The notes: generated by a model from the sequence alone, not told the origin. 33,348 bases of DNA from Branchiostoma floridae (GCF_000003815.2 NC_049982.1:25272182-25305529), one strand, 5' to 3'; numbered from the stretch's first letter, positions 21,301 through 31,859 are shown. Made by a program: numbers and translations.

Positions 21301-22801
21301 ATGGTTCAAAAAAGGAGCTAGCGGTTGCGCCTAAACAGGGTGTGTATACTCAAGAATATCTCGAGAAGGAAGTATCCGACTATTTTGCGGTTTTCATCTT
21401 TCAATTCCTCACTAAGGGACCTTTGCAACCATACCAAGTTTGCCAGGCCGGAACTTAAACTCTAAGCTACAATCTCAGTCTTAAGTCATCAATCTACCCG
21501 GTGCAGTGACAGGCGATGGTTCAAAAAAGGAGCTAGCGGTTGCGCCTAAACAGGGTGTGTATACTCAAGAATATCTCGAAAAGAAAGTATCCGAATATTT
21601 TGCGGTTTTCATCTTTCAATTCCTCACTACGGGACCTTTCCAACCATACCAAGTTTGCCAGGCCGGAACTTAAACTCTAAGCTACAATCTCAGTCTTAAG
21701 TCATCAACCTACCCGGTGCCGTGACAGGCGATGGTTCAAAAAAGGAGCTAGCGGTTGCGCCTAAACAGGGTGTGTATACTCAAGAATATCTCGAGAAGGA
21801 AGTATCCGACTATTTTGCGGTTTTCATCTTTCAATTCCTCACTAAGGGACCTTTCCAACCATACCAAGTTTGCCAGGCCGGAACTTAAACTCTAAGCTAC
21901 AATCTCAGTCTTAAGTCATCAACCTACCCGGTGCCGTGACAGGCGATGGTTCAAAAAAGGAGCTAGCGGTTGCGCCTAAACAGGGTGTGTATACTCAAGA
22001 ATATCTCGAGAAGGAAGTATCCGACTATTTTGCGGTTTTCATCTTTCAATTCCTCACTAAGGGACCTTTCCAACCATACCAAGTTTGCCAGGCCGGAACT
22101 TAAACTCTAAGCTACAATGTCAGTCTTAAGTCATCAACCTACCCGGTGCCGTGACAGGCGATGGTTCAAAAAAGGAGATAGCGGTTGCGCCTAAACAGGG
22201 TGTGTATACTCAAGAATATCTCGAGAAGGAAGTATCCGACTATTTTGCGGTTTTCATCTTTCAATTCCTCACTAAGGGAAATTTCCAACCATACCAAGTT
22301 TGCCAGGCCGGAACTTAAACTCTAAGCTACAATCTCAGTCTTAAGTCATCAACCTACCCGGTGCCGTGACAGGCGATGGTTCAAAAAAGGAGCTAGCGGT
22401 TGCGCATAAACAGGGTCTATATACTCAAGAATATCTCGAGAAGGAAGTATCAGAATATTTTTGCGGTTTTCATCTTTCAATTCCTCACTAAGGGACCTTT
22501 CCAACCATACCAAGTTTGCCAGGCCGGAACTTAAACTCTAAGCTACAATCTCAGTCTTAAGTCATCAACCTACCCGGTGTCGTGACAGGCGATGGTTCAA
22601 AAAAGGAGCTAGCGGTTGCGCCTAAACATGGTGTGTATACTCAAGAATATCTCGAGAAGGAAGTATCCGAATATATTGCGGTTTCATCTTTCGATTTCTC
22701 ACAAAGGGACCTTTGCCACCATACCAAGTTTGCCAGGCCGGAACTTAAACTCTAAACTACAATCTCAGTCTTAAGTCATCAACCTACCCGGTGCCGTGAC
22801 A
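18325..22801 (+). repeat. Satellite block G, leading into the higher-order domain
   Basis: About 21 monomers. The first has extra single bases (TCAACTAAG, TACCAATC, TTAAAGTC, CCCGGGTG, GGAGGCTAGC). GACGATGG copies continue to about 20435 and then stop. GAGATAGC copies with GGGAAATTTCC become common from 21.1 kb. The copies at about 22370 and 22587 (GCGCATAAAC, then AAACATGGTGTG with CTAAACTAC) are the types that precede truncated units. The copy near 20023 has a short deletion at CTCCTACGGACC. Confidence 0.82.
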
Positions 22802-22911
22802 GGCGATGGTACTAAGGGACCTTTGCCACCATACCAAGTTTGCCAGGCCGGAACTTAAACTCTAAGCTACAATCTCAGTCTTAAGTCATCAACCTACCCG
22901 GTGCCGTGACA
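22802..22911 (+). repeat. Truncated 110-bp monomer, HOR unit 1
   Basis: It has the same GGTACTAAGGGACC junction as the others. It is preceded by a monomer with AAACATGGTGTG, CACAAAGGG and CTAAACTAC. Confidence 0.93.
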
Positions 22912-23135
22912 GGCGATGCCGCCGATGGTTCAAAAAAGGAGCTAGCGGTTGTGCCTAAACAGGGTCTGTATACTCTAGAATATCTCGAGAAGGAAGTATC
23001 CGACTATTTTGCGGTTTTCATCTTTCAATTGCTCACTAAGGGACCTTCCCAACCATACCAAGTTTGCCAGGCCGGAACTTACACTCTAAGCTACAATATC
23101 AGTCTTAAGTCATCAACCTACCCGGTGCCGTGACA
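22912..23135 (+). repeat. Monomer with 9-bp insertion, HOR unit 1
   Basis: 224 bp with GATGCCGCCGATGG, GTTGTGCC, CTCTAGA, TTGCTCAC, CCTTCCCAACC, CTTACAC and CAATATCAG. This haplotype is identical as far as I can see to the copy at 29220, 6308 bases away. Confidence 0.93.
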
Positions 23136-24624
23136 GGCGATGGTTCAAAAAAGGAGATAGCGGTTGCGCCTAAACAGGGTGTGTATACTCAAGAATATCT
23201 CGAGAAGGAAGTATCCGAATATTTTGCGGTTTTCATCTTTCAATTCCTCACTAAGGGAAATTTCCAACCATACCAAGTTTGCCAGGCCGGAACTTAAACT
23301 CTAAGCTACAATCTCAGTCTTAAGTCATCAACCTACCCGGTGCCGTGACAGGCGATGGTTCAAGAAAGGAGATAGCGGTTGCGCCTAAACAGGGTGTGTA
23401 TACTCAAGAATATCTCGAGAAGGAAGTATCCGACTATTTTGCAGTTTTCATCTTTCAATTCCTCACTAAGGGACCTTTCCAACCATACCAAGTTTGCCAG
23501 GCCGGAACTTAAACTCTAAGCTACAATCTCAGTCTTAAGTCATCAACCTACCCGGTGCCGTGACAGGCGATGGTTCAAAAAGGAGCTAGCGGTTGCGCCT
23601 AAACAGGGTGTGTATACTCAAGAATATCTCGAGAAAGAAGTATCCGACTATTTTGCGGTTTTCATCTTTCAATTCCTCACTACGGGACCTTTCCAACCAT
23701 ACCAAGTTTGCCAGGCCGGAACTTAAACTCTAAGCTACAATCTCAGTCTTAAGTCATCAACCTACCCGGTGCCGTGACAGGCGATGGTTCAAAAAAGGAG
23801 CTAGCGGTTGCGCCTAAACAGGGTGTGTATACTCAAGAATATCTCGAGAAGGAAGTATCCGACTATTTTGCGGTTTTCATCTTTCAATTCCTCACTAAGG
23901 GACCTTTCCAACCATACCAAGTTTGCCAGGCCGGAACTTAAACTCTAAGCTACAATCTCAGTCTTAAGTCATCAACCTACCCGGTGCCGTGACAGGCGAT
24001 GGTTCAAAAAAGGAGCTAGCGGTTGCGCCTAAACAGGGTGTGTATACTCAAGAATATCTCGAGAAGGAAGTATCCGACTATTTTGCGGTTTTCATCTTTC
24101 AATTCCTCACTAAGGGACCTTTCCAACCATACCAAGTTTGCCAGGCCGGAACTTAAACTCTAAGCTACAATCTCAGTCTTAAGTCATCAACCTACCCGGT
24201 GCCGTGACAGGCGATGGTTCAAAAAAGGAGATAGCGGTTGCGCCTAAACAGGGTGTGTATACTCAAGAATATCTCGAGAAGGAAGTATCCGACTATTTTG
24301 CGGTTTTCATCTTTCAATTCCTCACTAAGGGAAATTTCCAACCATACCAAGTTTGCCAGGCCGGAACTTAAACTCTAAGCTACAATCTCAGTCTTAAGTC
24401 ATCAACCTACCCGGTGCCGTGACAGGCGATGGTTCAAAAAAGGAGCTAGCGGTTGCGCCTAAACAGGGTGTGTATACTCAAGAATATCTCGAGAAGGAAG
24501 TATCCGAATATTTTGCGGTTTTCATCTTTCAATTTCTCACTAAGGGACCTTTGCCACCATTGCAAGTTTGCCAGGCCGGAACTTAAACTCTAAGCTACAA
24601 TCTCAGTCTTAAGTCATCAATCTC

Positions 24625-24737
24625 NNNNNNNNNNNNNNNNNNNNNNNNNNNNNNNNNNNNNNNNNNNNNNNNNNNNNNNNNNNNNNNNNNNNNNNNNNNN
24701 NNNNNNNNNNNNNNNNNNNNNNNNNNNNNNNNNNNNN
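24625..24737. other. Assembly gap, 113 N, matching one truncated monomer
   Basis: The left flank ends ATCAATCTC and the right begins GGTGCCGTGACAGG. Three bases plus one 110-bp truncated unit equal the 113 N exactly. A 9-bp-insertion monomer follows, and a CCTTTGCCACC monomer precedes, as at other truncated units. Confidence 0.85.
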
Positions 24738-24749
24738 GGTGCCGTGACA
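24640..24749 (+). repeat. Inferred truncated 110-bp monomer (mostly N)
   Basis: Only the last 12 bases (GGTGCCGTGACA) are read. Its presence is inferred from the in-phase gap length and from the insertion monomer that starts at 24750. Confidence 0.65.
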
Positions 24750-24973
24750 GGCGATGCCGCCGATGGTTCAAAAAAGGAGCTAGCGGTTGTGCCTAAACAG
24801 GGTCTGTATACTCTAGAATATCTCGAGAAGGAAGTATCCGAATATTTTGCGGTTTTCATCTTTCAATTCCTCACTAAGGGACCTTTCCAACCATACCAAG
24901 TTTGCTAGGCCGGAACTTACACTCTAAGCTACAATCTCAGTCTTAAGTCATCAACCTACCCGGTGCCGTGACA
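24750..24973 (+). repeat. Monomer with 9-bp insertion, HOR unit 2
   Basis: 224 bp with GTTGTGCC, CTCTAGA, TCCGAAT, GCTAGGCC and CTTACAC. It differs from the unit 1 copy in having CCTTTCC and CTCAGTC. Confidence 0.92.
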
Positions 24974-25353
24974 GGCGATGGTTCAAAAAAGGAGATAGCG
25001 GTTGCGCCTAAACAGGGTGTGTATACTCAAGAATATCTCGAGAAGGAAGTATCCGAATATTTTGCGGTTTTCATCTTTCAATTCCTCACTAAGGGAAATT
25101 TCCAACCATACCAAGTTTGCCAGGCCGGAACTTAAACTCTAAGCTACAATCTCAGTCTTAAGTCATCAACCTACCCGGTGCCGTGACAGGCGATGGTTCA
25201 AAAAAGGAGATAGCGGTTGCGCCTAAACAGGGTGTGTATACTCAAGAATATCTCGAGAAGGAAGTATCCGACTATTTTGCGGTTTTCATCTTTCAATTCC
25301 TCACTAAGGGACCTTTCCAACCATACCAAGTTTGCCAGGCCGGAACTTAAACT

Positions 25354-25453
25354 NNNNNNNNNNNNNNNNNNNNNNNNNNNNNNNNNNNNNNNNNNNNNNN
25401 NNNNNNNNNNNNNNNNNNNNNNNNNNNNNNNNNNNNNNNNNNNNNNNNNNNNN
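25354..25453. other. Assembly gap, 100 N, out of register
   Basis: AAACT and TAAACAGG are 85 bases apart in the normal repeat (one unit boundary). One hundred exceeds this by 15, so the number is a placeholder. HOR unit 2 has only four recognisable monomers between truncated units, against seven or eight elsewhere, so about three or four monomers (roughly 650-860 bp) may be collapsed here. Confidence 0.8.
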
Positions 25454-25633
25454 TAAACAGGGTGTGTATACTCAAGAATATCTCGAGAAGGAAGTATCCG
25501 ACTATTTTGTGGTTTTCATCTTTCAATTTCTCACTAAGGGACCTTTGCCACCATACCAAGTTTGCCAGGCCGGAACTTAAACTCTAAACTACAATCTCAG
25601 TCTTAAGTCATCAACCTACCCGGTGCCGTGACA

Positions 25634-25743
25634 GGCGATGGTACTAAGGGACCTTTGCCACCATACCAAGTTTGCCAGGCCGGAACTTAAACTCTAAGCT
25701 ACAATCTCAGTCTTAAGTCATCAACCTACCCGGTGCCGTGACA
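25634..25743 (+). repeat. Truncated 110-bp monomer, HOR unit 3
   Basis: Same junction as the other units, preceded by a CTAAACTAC monomer with TTGTGGTTTTC. Confidence 0.93.
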
Positions 25744-25967
25744 GGCGATGCCGCCGATGGTTCAAAAAAGGAGCTAGCGGTTGTGCCTAAACAGGGTCTG
25801 TATACTCTAGAATATCTCGAGAAGGAAGTATCCGAATATTTTGCGGTTTTCATCTTTCAATTCCTCACTAAGGGACCTTTCCAACCATACCAAGTTTGCC
25901 AGGCCGGAACTTAAACTCTAAGCTACAATCTCAGTCTTAAGTCATCAACCTACCCGGTGCCGTGACA
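25744..25967 (+). repeat. Monomer with 9-bp insertion, HOR unit 3
   Basis: 224 bp with GTTGTGCC, CTCTAGA, TCCGAAT, CCTTTCC and the usual CTTAAAC. Confidence 0.92.
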
Positions 25968-27261
25968 GGCGATGGTTCAAAAAAGGAGCTAGCGGTTGCG
26001 CCTAAACAGGGTGTGTATACTCAAGAATATCTCGAGAAGGAAGTATCCGACTATTTTGTGGTTTTCATCTTTCAATTTCTCACTAAGGGACCTTTGCCAC
26101 CATACCAAGTTTGCCAGGCCAGAACTTAAACTCTAAGCTACAATCTCAGTCTTAAGTCATCAACCTACCCGGTGCCGTGACAGGCGATGGTTCAAAAAAG
26201 GAGCTAGCGGTTGCGCATAAACAGGGTGTGTATACTCAAGAATATCTCGAAAAGAAAGTATCCGAATATTTTGCGGTTTTCATCTTTCAATTCCTCACTA
26301 AGGGACCTTTCCAACCATACCAAGTTTGCCAGGCCGGAACTTAAACTCTAAGCTACAATCTCAGTCTTAAGTCATCAACCTACCCGGTGCCGTGACAGGC
26401 GATGGTTCAAAAAAGGAGATAGCGGTTGCGCCTAAACAGGGTGTGTATACTCAAGAATATCTCGAAAAGGAAGTATCCGACTATTTTGCGGTTTTCATCT
26501 TTCAATTCCTCACTAAGGGACCTTTACAACCATACCAAGTTTGCCAGGCCGGAACTTAAACTCTAAGCTACAATCTCAGTCTTAAGTCGTCAACCTACCC
26601 GGTGCCTTGACAGGCGATGGTTCAAAAAAGGAGCTAGCGGTTGCGCCTAAACAGGGTCTATATACTCAAGAATATCTCGAGAAGGAAGTATCCGACTATT
26701 TTGCGGTTTTGATCTTTCAATTCCTCACTACGGGACCTTTACAACCATACCAAGTTTGCCAGGCCGGAACTTAAACTCTAAGCTACAATCTCAGTCTTAA
26801 GTCATCAACCTACCCGGTGCCGTGACAGGCGATGGTTCAAAAAAGGAGATAGCGGTTGCGCCTAAACAGGGTGTGTATACTCAAGAATATCTCGAGAAGG
26901 AAGTATCCGACTATTTTAGCGGTTCTTCATCTTTCAATTCCTCACTAAGGGACCTTTCCAACCATACCATAAGTTTGACCAGGCCGGAACTTAAACTCTA
27001 AGCTACAATCTCAGTCTTAAGTCATCAACCTACCCGGTGCCGTGACAGGCGATGGTTCAAAAAAGGAGCTAGCGGTTGCGCCTAAACATGGTGTGTATAC
27101 TCAAGAATATCTCGAGAAGGAAGTATCCGAATATTTAGCGGTTTCATCTTTCAATTTCTCACTAAGGGACCTTTGCCACCATACCAAGTTTGCCAGGCCG
27201 GAACTTAAACTCTAAACTACAATCTCAGTCTTAAGTCATCAACCTAGCCGGTGCCGTGACA

Positions 27262-27371
27262 GGCGATGGTACTAAGGGACCTTTGCCACCATACCAAGTT
27301 TGCCAGGCCGGAACTTAAACTCTAAGCTACAATCTCAGTCTTAAGTCTTCAACGTACTCGGTGTCGTGACA
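27262..27371 (+). repeat. Truncated 110-bp monomer, HOR unit 4
   Basis: Same junction. Its 3' end is diverged, reading GTCTTCAACGTACTCGGTG and then TCGTGACAGG. Confidence 0.92.
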
Positions 27372-27595
27372 GGCGAGACAGCCGATGGTTCTAAAAAGGA
27401 GCTAGCGGTTGTGCCTAAACAGGGTCTGTATACTCTAGAATATCTCGAGAAGGAAGTATCCGAATATTTTGCGGTTTTCATCTTTCAATTCCTCACTAAG
27501 GGACCTTTCCAACCATACCAAGTTTGCCAGGCCGGAACTTAAACTCTAAGCTACAATCTCAGTCTTAAGTCGTCAACCTACCCGGTGCCTTGACA
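27372..27595 (+). repeat. Monomer with degenerate 9-bp insertion, HOR unit 4
   Basis: It reads GGCGAGACAGCCGATGG where sister copies have GGCGATGCCGCCGATGG. The length is kept at 224 but the insert has point changes. It also has TTCTAAAAAGG and ends AAGTCGTC with CCTTGAC. Confidence 0.85.
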
Positions 27596-27835
27596 GGCGA
27601 TGGTTCAAAAAAGGAGCTAGCGGTTGCGCCTAAACAGGGTCTATATACTCAAATATATCTCGAGAAGGAAGTATCCGACTATTTTGCGGTTTTCATCTTT
27701 CAATTCCTCACTACGGGACCTTTACAACCATACCAAGTTTGCCAGGCCGGAACTTAAACTCTAAGCTACAATCTCAGTCTTAAGTCATCAATCTACCCGC
27801 TGCACCGACAGGCGATGGTTCAAAAAAGGAGCTAG

Positions 27836-27853
27836 TTGTTCTTCGGAGTCAAT
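27836..27853. other. Length-preserving replacement patch
   Basis: After GGAGCTAG, 18 bases (TTGTTCTTCGGAGTCAAT) replace the usual CGGTTGCGCCTAAACAGG. The usual GTGTGTATA follows, with one extra A. Flanks on both sides are ordinary satellite. It lies inside an HOR monomer with CTCGAAAAGAAAG. Confidence 0.6.
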
Positions 27854-28703
27854 GTGTGTATAACTCAAGAATATCTCGAAAAGAAAGTATCCGAATATTT
27901 TGCGGTTTTCATCTTTCAATTCCTCACTACGGGACCTTTCCAACCATACCAAGTTTGCCAGGCCGGAACTTAAACTCTAAGCTACAATCTCAGTCTTAAG
28001 TCATCAACCTACCCGGTGCCGTGACAGGCGATGGTTCAAAAAAGGAGATAGCGGTTGCGCCTAAACAGGGTGTGTATACTCAAGAATATCTCGAGAAGGA
28101 AGTATCCGACTATTTTGCGGTTTTCATCTTTCAATTCCTCACTAAGGGAAATTTCCAACCATACCAAGTTTGCCAGGCCGGAACTTAAACTCTAAGCTAC
28201 AATCTCAGTCTTAAGTCATCAACCTACCCGGTGCCGTGACAGGCGATGGTTCAAAAAAGGAGCTAGCGGTTGCGCCTAAACAGGGTGTGTATACTCAAGA
28301 ATATCTCGAGAAGGAAGTATCCGAATATTTTGCGGTTTTCATCTTTCAATTCCTCACTAAGGGACATTTCCAACCATACCAAGTTTGCCAGGCCGGAACT
28401 TAAACTCTAAGCTACAATCTCAGTCTTAAGTCATCAACCTACCCGGTGCCGTGACAGGCGATGGTTCAAAAAAGGAGATAGCGGTTGCGCCTGAACAGGG
28501 TGTGTATACTCAAGAATATCTCGAGAAGGAAGTATCCGACTATTTTGCGGTTTTCATCTTTCAATTCCTCACTAAGGGACCTTTCCAACCATACCAAGTT
28601 TGCCAGGCCGGAACTTAAACTCTAAGCTACAATCTCAGTCTTAAGTCATCAACCTACCCGGTGCCGTGACAGGCGATGGTTCAAAAAAGGAGCTAGCGGT
28701 TGC

Positions 28704-28733
28704 TCATTAACATTCGGCGGAAGCGTTCACAAA
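28704..28733. other. Replacement patch, 30 bases for 22
   Basis: Between GCGGTTGC and CAAGAATATC a normal copy has 22 bases (GCCTAAACAGG, then GTGTGTATACT). Here there are 30 bases including CATTCGGCGGAAGCGTTCAC, a net gain of 8. The monomer is otherwise the GCGCATAAAC/ATATTTTTGCGG type seen at 22.38 kb. Confidence 0.6.
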
Positions 28734-29109
28734 CAAGAATATCTCGAGAAGGAAGTATCCGAATATTTTTGCGGTTTTCATCTTTCAATTCCTCACTAAG
28801 GGACCTTTCCAACCATACCAAGTTTGCCAGGCCGGAACTTAAACTCTAAGCTACAATCTCAGTCTTAAGTCATCAACCTACCCGGTGTCGTGACAGGCGA
28901 TGGTTCAAAAAAGGAGCTAGCGGTGCGCCTAAACATAGTGTGTATACTCAAGAATATCTCGAGAAGGAAGTATCCGAATATTTTGCGGTTTTCATCTTTC
29001 AATTTCTCACTAAGGTACCTTTGCCACCATACCAAGTTTGCCAGGCCGGAACTTAAACTCTAAACTACAATCTCAGTCTTAAGTCATCAACCTACCCGGT
29101 GCCGTGACA

Positions 29110-29219
29110 GGCGATGGTACTAAGGGACCTTTGCCACCATACCAAGTTTGCCAGGCCGGAACTTAAACTCTAAGCTACAATCTCAGTCTTAAGTCATCAA
29201 CCTACCCGGTGCCGTGACA
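29110..29219 (+). repeat. Truncated 110-bp monomer, HOR unit 5
   Basis: Same junction. The preceding monomer has AAACATAGTGTG, AAGGTACC and CTAAACTAC. Confidence 0.93.
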
Positions 29220-29443
29220 GGCGATGCCGCCGATGGTTCAAAAAAGGAGCTAGCGGTTGTGCCTAAACAGGGTCTGTATACTCTAGAATATCTCGAGAAG
29301 GAAGTATCCGACTATTTTGCGGTTTTCATCTTTCAATTGCTCACTAAGGGACCTTCCCAACCATACCAAGTTTGCCAGGCCGGAACTTACACTCTAAGCT
29401 ACAATATCAGTCTTAAGTCATCAACCTACCCGGTGCCGTGACA
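29220..29443 (+). repeat. Monomer with 9-bp insertion, HOR unit 5
   Basis: It carries the same private variants as the copy at 22912 (TTGCTCAC, CCTTCCC, CTTACAC, CAATATCAG). The following two monomers (to 29873) also match those at 23136-23565, with two differences that I can see: GCGG for GCAG, and CACCAAGG for CACTAAGG. Confidence 0.93.
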
Positions 29444-30540
29444 GGCGATGGTTCAAAAAAGGAGATAGCGGTTGCGCCTAAACAGGGTGTGTATACTCAA
29501 GAATATCTCGAGAAGGAAGTATCCGAATATTTTGCGGTTTTCATCTTTCAATTCCTCACTAAGGGAAATTTCCAACCATACCAAGTTTGCCAGGCCGGAA
29601 CTTAAACTCTAAGCTACAATCTCAGTCTTAAGTCATCAACCTACCCGGTGCCGTGACAGGCGATGGTTCAAGAAAGGAGATAGCGGTTGCGCCTAAACAG
29701 GGTGTGTATACTCAAGAATATCTCGAGAAGGAAGTATCCGACTATTTTGCGGTTTTCATCTTTCAATTCCTCACCAAGGGACCTTTCCAACCATACCAAG
29801 TTTGCCAGGCCGGAACTTAAACTCTAAGCTACAATCTCAGTCTTAAGTCATCAACCTACCCGGTGCCGTGACAGGCGATGGTTCAAAAAAGGAGCTAGCG
29901 GTTGCGCCTAAACAGGGTGTGTATACTCAAGAATATCTCGAGAAGGAAGTATCCGACTATTTTGCGGTTTTCATCTTTCAATTTCTCACTAAGGGACCTT
30001 TGCCACCATACCAAGTTTGCCAGGCCAGAACTTAAACTATAAGCTACAATCTCAGTCTTAAGTCATCAACCTACCCGGTGCCGTGACAGGCGATGGTTCA
30101 AAAAAGGAGCTAGCGGTTGCGCATAAACAGGGTGTGTATACTCAAGAATATCTCGAAAAGAAAGTATCCGAATATTTTGCGGTTTTCATCTTTCAATTCC
30201 TCACTAAGGGACCTTTCCAACCATACCAAGTTTGCCAGGCCGGAACTTAAACTCTAAGCTACAATCTCAGTCTTAAGTCATCAACCTACCCGGTGCCGTG
30301 ACAGGCGATGGTTCAAAAAAGGAGATAGCGGTTGCGCCTAAACAGGGTGTGTATACTCAAGAATATCTCGAGAAGGAAGTATCCGACTATTTTGCGGTTT
30401 TCATCTTTCAATTCCCCACTAAGGGACCTTTACAACCATACCAAGTTTGCCAGGCCGGAACTTAAACTCTAAGCTACAATCTCAGTCTTAAGTCGTCAAC
30501 CTACCCGGTGCCTTGACAGGCGATGGTTCAAAAAAGGAGC

Positions 30541-30550
30541 GGTAGCAGGT
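30541..30550. other. Small rearranged patch at GCTAGC
   Basis: GGAGCGGTAGCAGGTTGCGCC replaces the normal GGAGCTAGCGGTTGCGCC, three bases longer. The position in the monomer is the same as the patches at 27836, 28704 and 30871. Confidence 0.55.
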
Positions 30551-30736
30551 TGCGCCTAAACAGGGTCTATATACTCAAGAATATCTCGAGAAGGAAGTAT
30601 CCGAATATTTTGCGGTTTTCATCTTTCAATTCCTCACTAAGGGACCTTTCCAACCATACCAAGTTTGCCAGGCCGGAACTTAAACTCTAAGCTACAATCT
30701 CAGTCTTAAGTCATCAACCTACCCGGTGCCGTGACA

Positions 30737-30846
30737 GGCGATGGTACTAAGGGACCTTTGCCACCATACCAAGTTTGCCAGGCCGGAACTTAAACTCTAA
30801 GCTACAATCTCAGTCTTAAGTCATCAACCTACCCGGTGCCGTGACA
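30737..30846 (+). repeat. Truncated 110-bp monomer, HOR unit 6
   Basis: Same junction, but the monomer before it is a GGTCTAT/CCTTTCC type rather than the usual CCTTTGCCACC type. Confidence 0.93.
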
Positions 30847-31070
30847 GGCGATGCCGCCGATGGTTCAAAACTGAGCTTTCAGGAGGTGTCTAAACAGGGT
30901 CTGTATACTCTAGAATATCTCGAGAAGGAAGTATCCGACTATTTTGCGGTTTTCATCTTTCAATTGCTCACTACGGGACCTTTACAACCATACCAAGTTT
31001 GCCAGGCCGGAATTTAAACTCTAAGCTACATTCTCAGTCTTAAGTCATCAACCTACCCGGTGCCGTGACA
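30847..31070 (+). repeat. Monomer with 9-bp insertion, HOR unit 6, patched
   Basis: 224 bp with GATGCCGCCGATGG, CTCTAGA and TTGCTCAC as in unit 1, but with ACTACGG and GGAATTTAAAC. It contains the replacement patch at 30871-30890. Confidence 0.88.
30871..30890. other. Length-preserving replacement patch
   Basis: Twenty bases (CTGAGCTTTCAGGAGGTGTC) sit between GGTTCAAAA and TAAACAGG, where sister copies have AAGGAGCTAGCGGTTGTGCC, also 20 bases. Only partial similarity remains (GAGCT, and GG with TGT near the end). Confidence 0.6.
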
Positions 31071-31859
31071 GGCGATGGTTCAAAAAAGGAGATAGCGGTT
31101 GCGCCTAAACAGGGTGTGTATACTCAAGAATATCTCGAGAAGGAAGTATCCGACTATTTTGCGGTTTTCATCTTTCAATTCCTCACTAAGGGACCTTTCC
31201 AACCATACCAAGTTTGCCAGGCCGGAACTTAAACTCTAAGCTACAATCTCAGTCTTAAGTCGTCAACCTACCCGGTGCCTTGACAGGCGATGGTTCAAAA
31301 AAGGAGCTAGCGGTTGCGCCTAAACAGGGTCTATATACTCAAAGAATATCTCGAGAAGGAAGTATCCGACTATTTTGCGGTTTTCATCTTTCAATTTCTC
31401 ACTACGGGACCTTTCCAACCATACCAAGTTTGCCAGGCCGGAACTTAAACTCTAAGCTACAATCTCAGTCTTAAGTCATCAATCTACCCGCTGCACCGAC
31501 AGGCGATGGTTCAAAAATGGAGCTAGCGGTTGCGCCTAAACAGGGTGTGTATACTCAAGAATATCTCGAAAAGAAAGTATCCGAATATTTTGCGGTTTTC
31601 ATCTTTCAATTCCTCACTAAGGGACCTTTCCAACCATACCAAGTTTGCCAGGCCGGAACTTAAACTCTAAGCTACAATCTCAGTATTAAGTCATCAACCT
31701 ACCCGGTGTCGTGACAGGCGATGGTTCAAAAAAGGAGCTAGCGGTTGCGCCTAAACATGGTGTGTATACTCAAGAATATCTCGAGAAGGAAGTATCCGAA
31801 TATTTTGCGGTTTTCATCTTTCAATTTCTCACTAAGGGACCTTTGCCACCATACCAAGT

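Larger units (their letters stand above)
22802..31859 (+). repeat. Higher-order repeat domain (units of ~1.63 and ~1.84 kb)
   Basis: Truncated 110-bp units recur at 22802, about 24640, 25634, 27262, 29110 and 30737, each followed at once by a 9-bp-insertion monomer. Spacings are 1838, 994 (contains a 100-N gap of uncertain size), 1628, 1848 and 1627. These match 110 + 224 + seven or six ordinary monomers (1839 or 1624), within a few bases of local indels. Monomer types recur in similar order: GAGATAGC with GGGAAATTTCC early, then GCGCATAAAC with CTCGAAAAGAAAG, a copy ending AAGTCGTCAACC and CCTTGAC, and AAACATGGTG just before the next truncated unit. Unit 22802 and unit 29110 are closest to each other. 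Confidence 0.85.
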
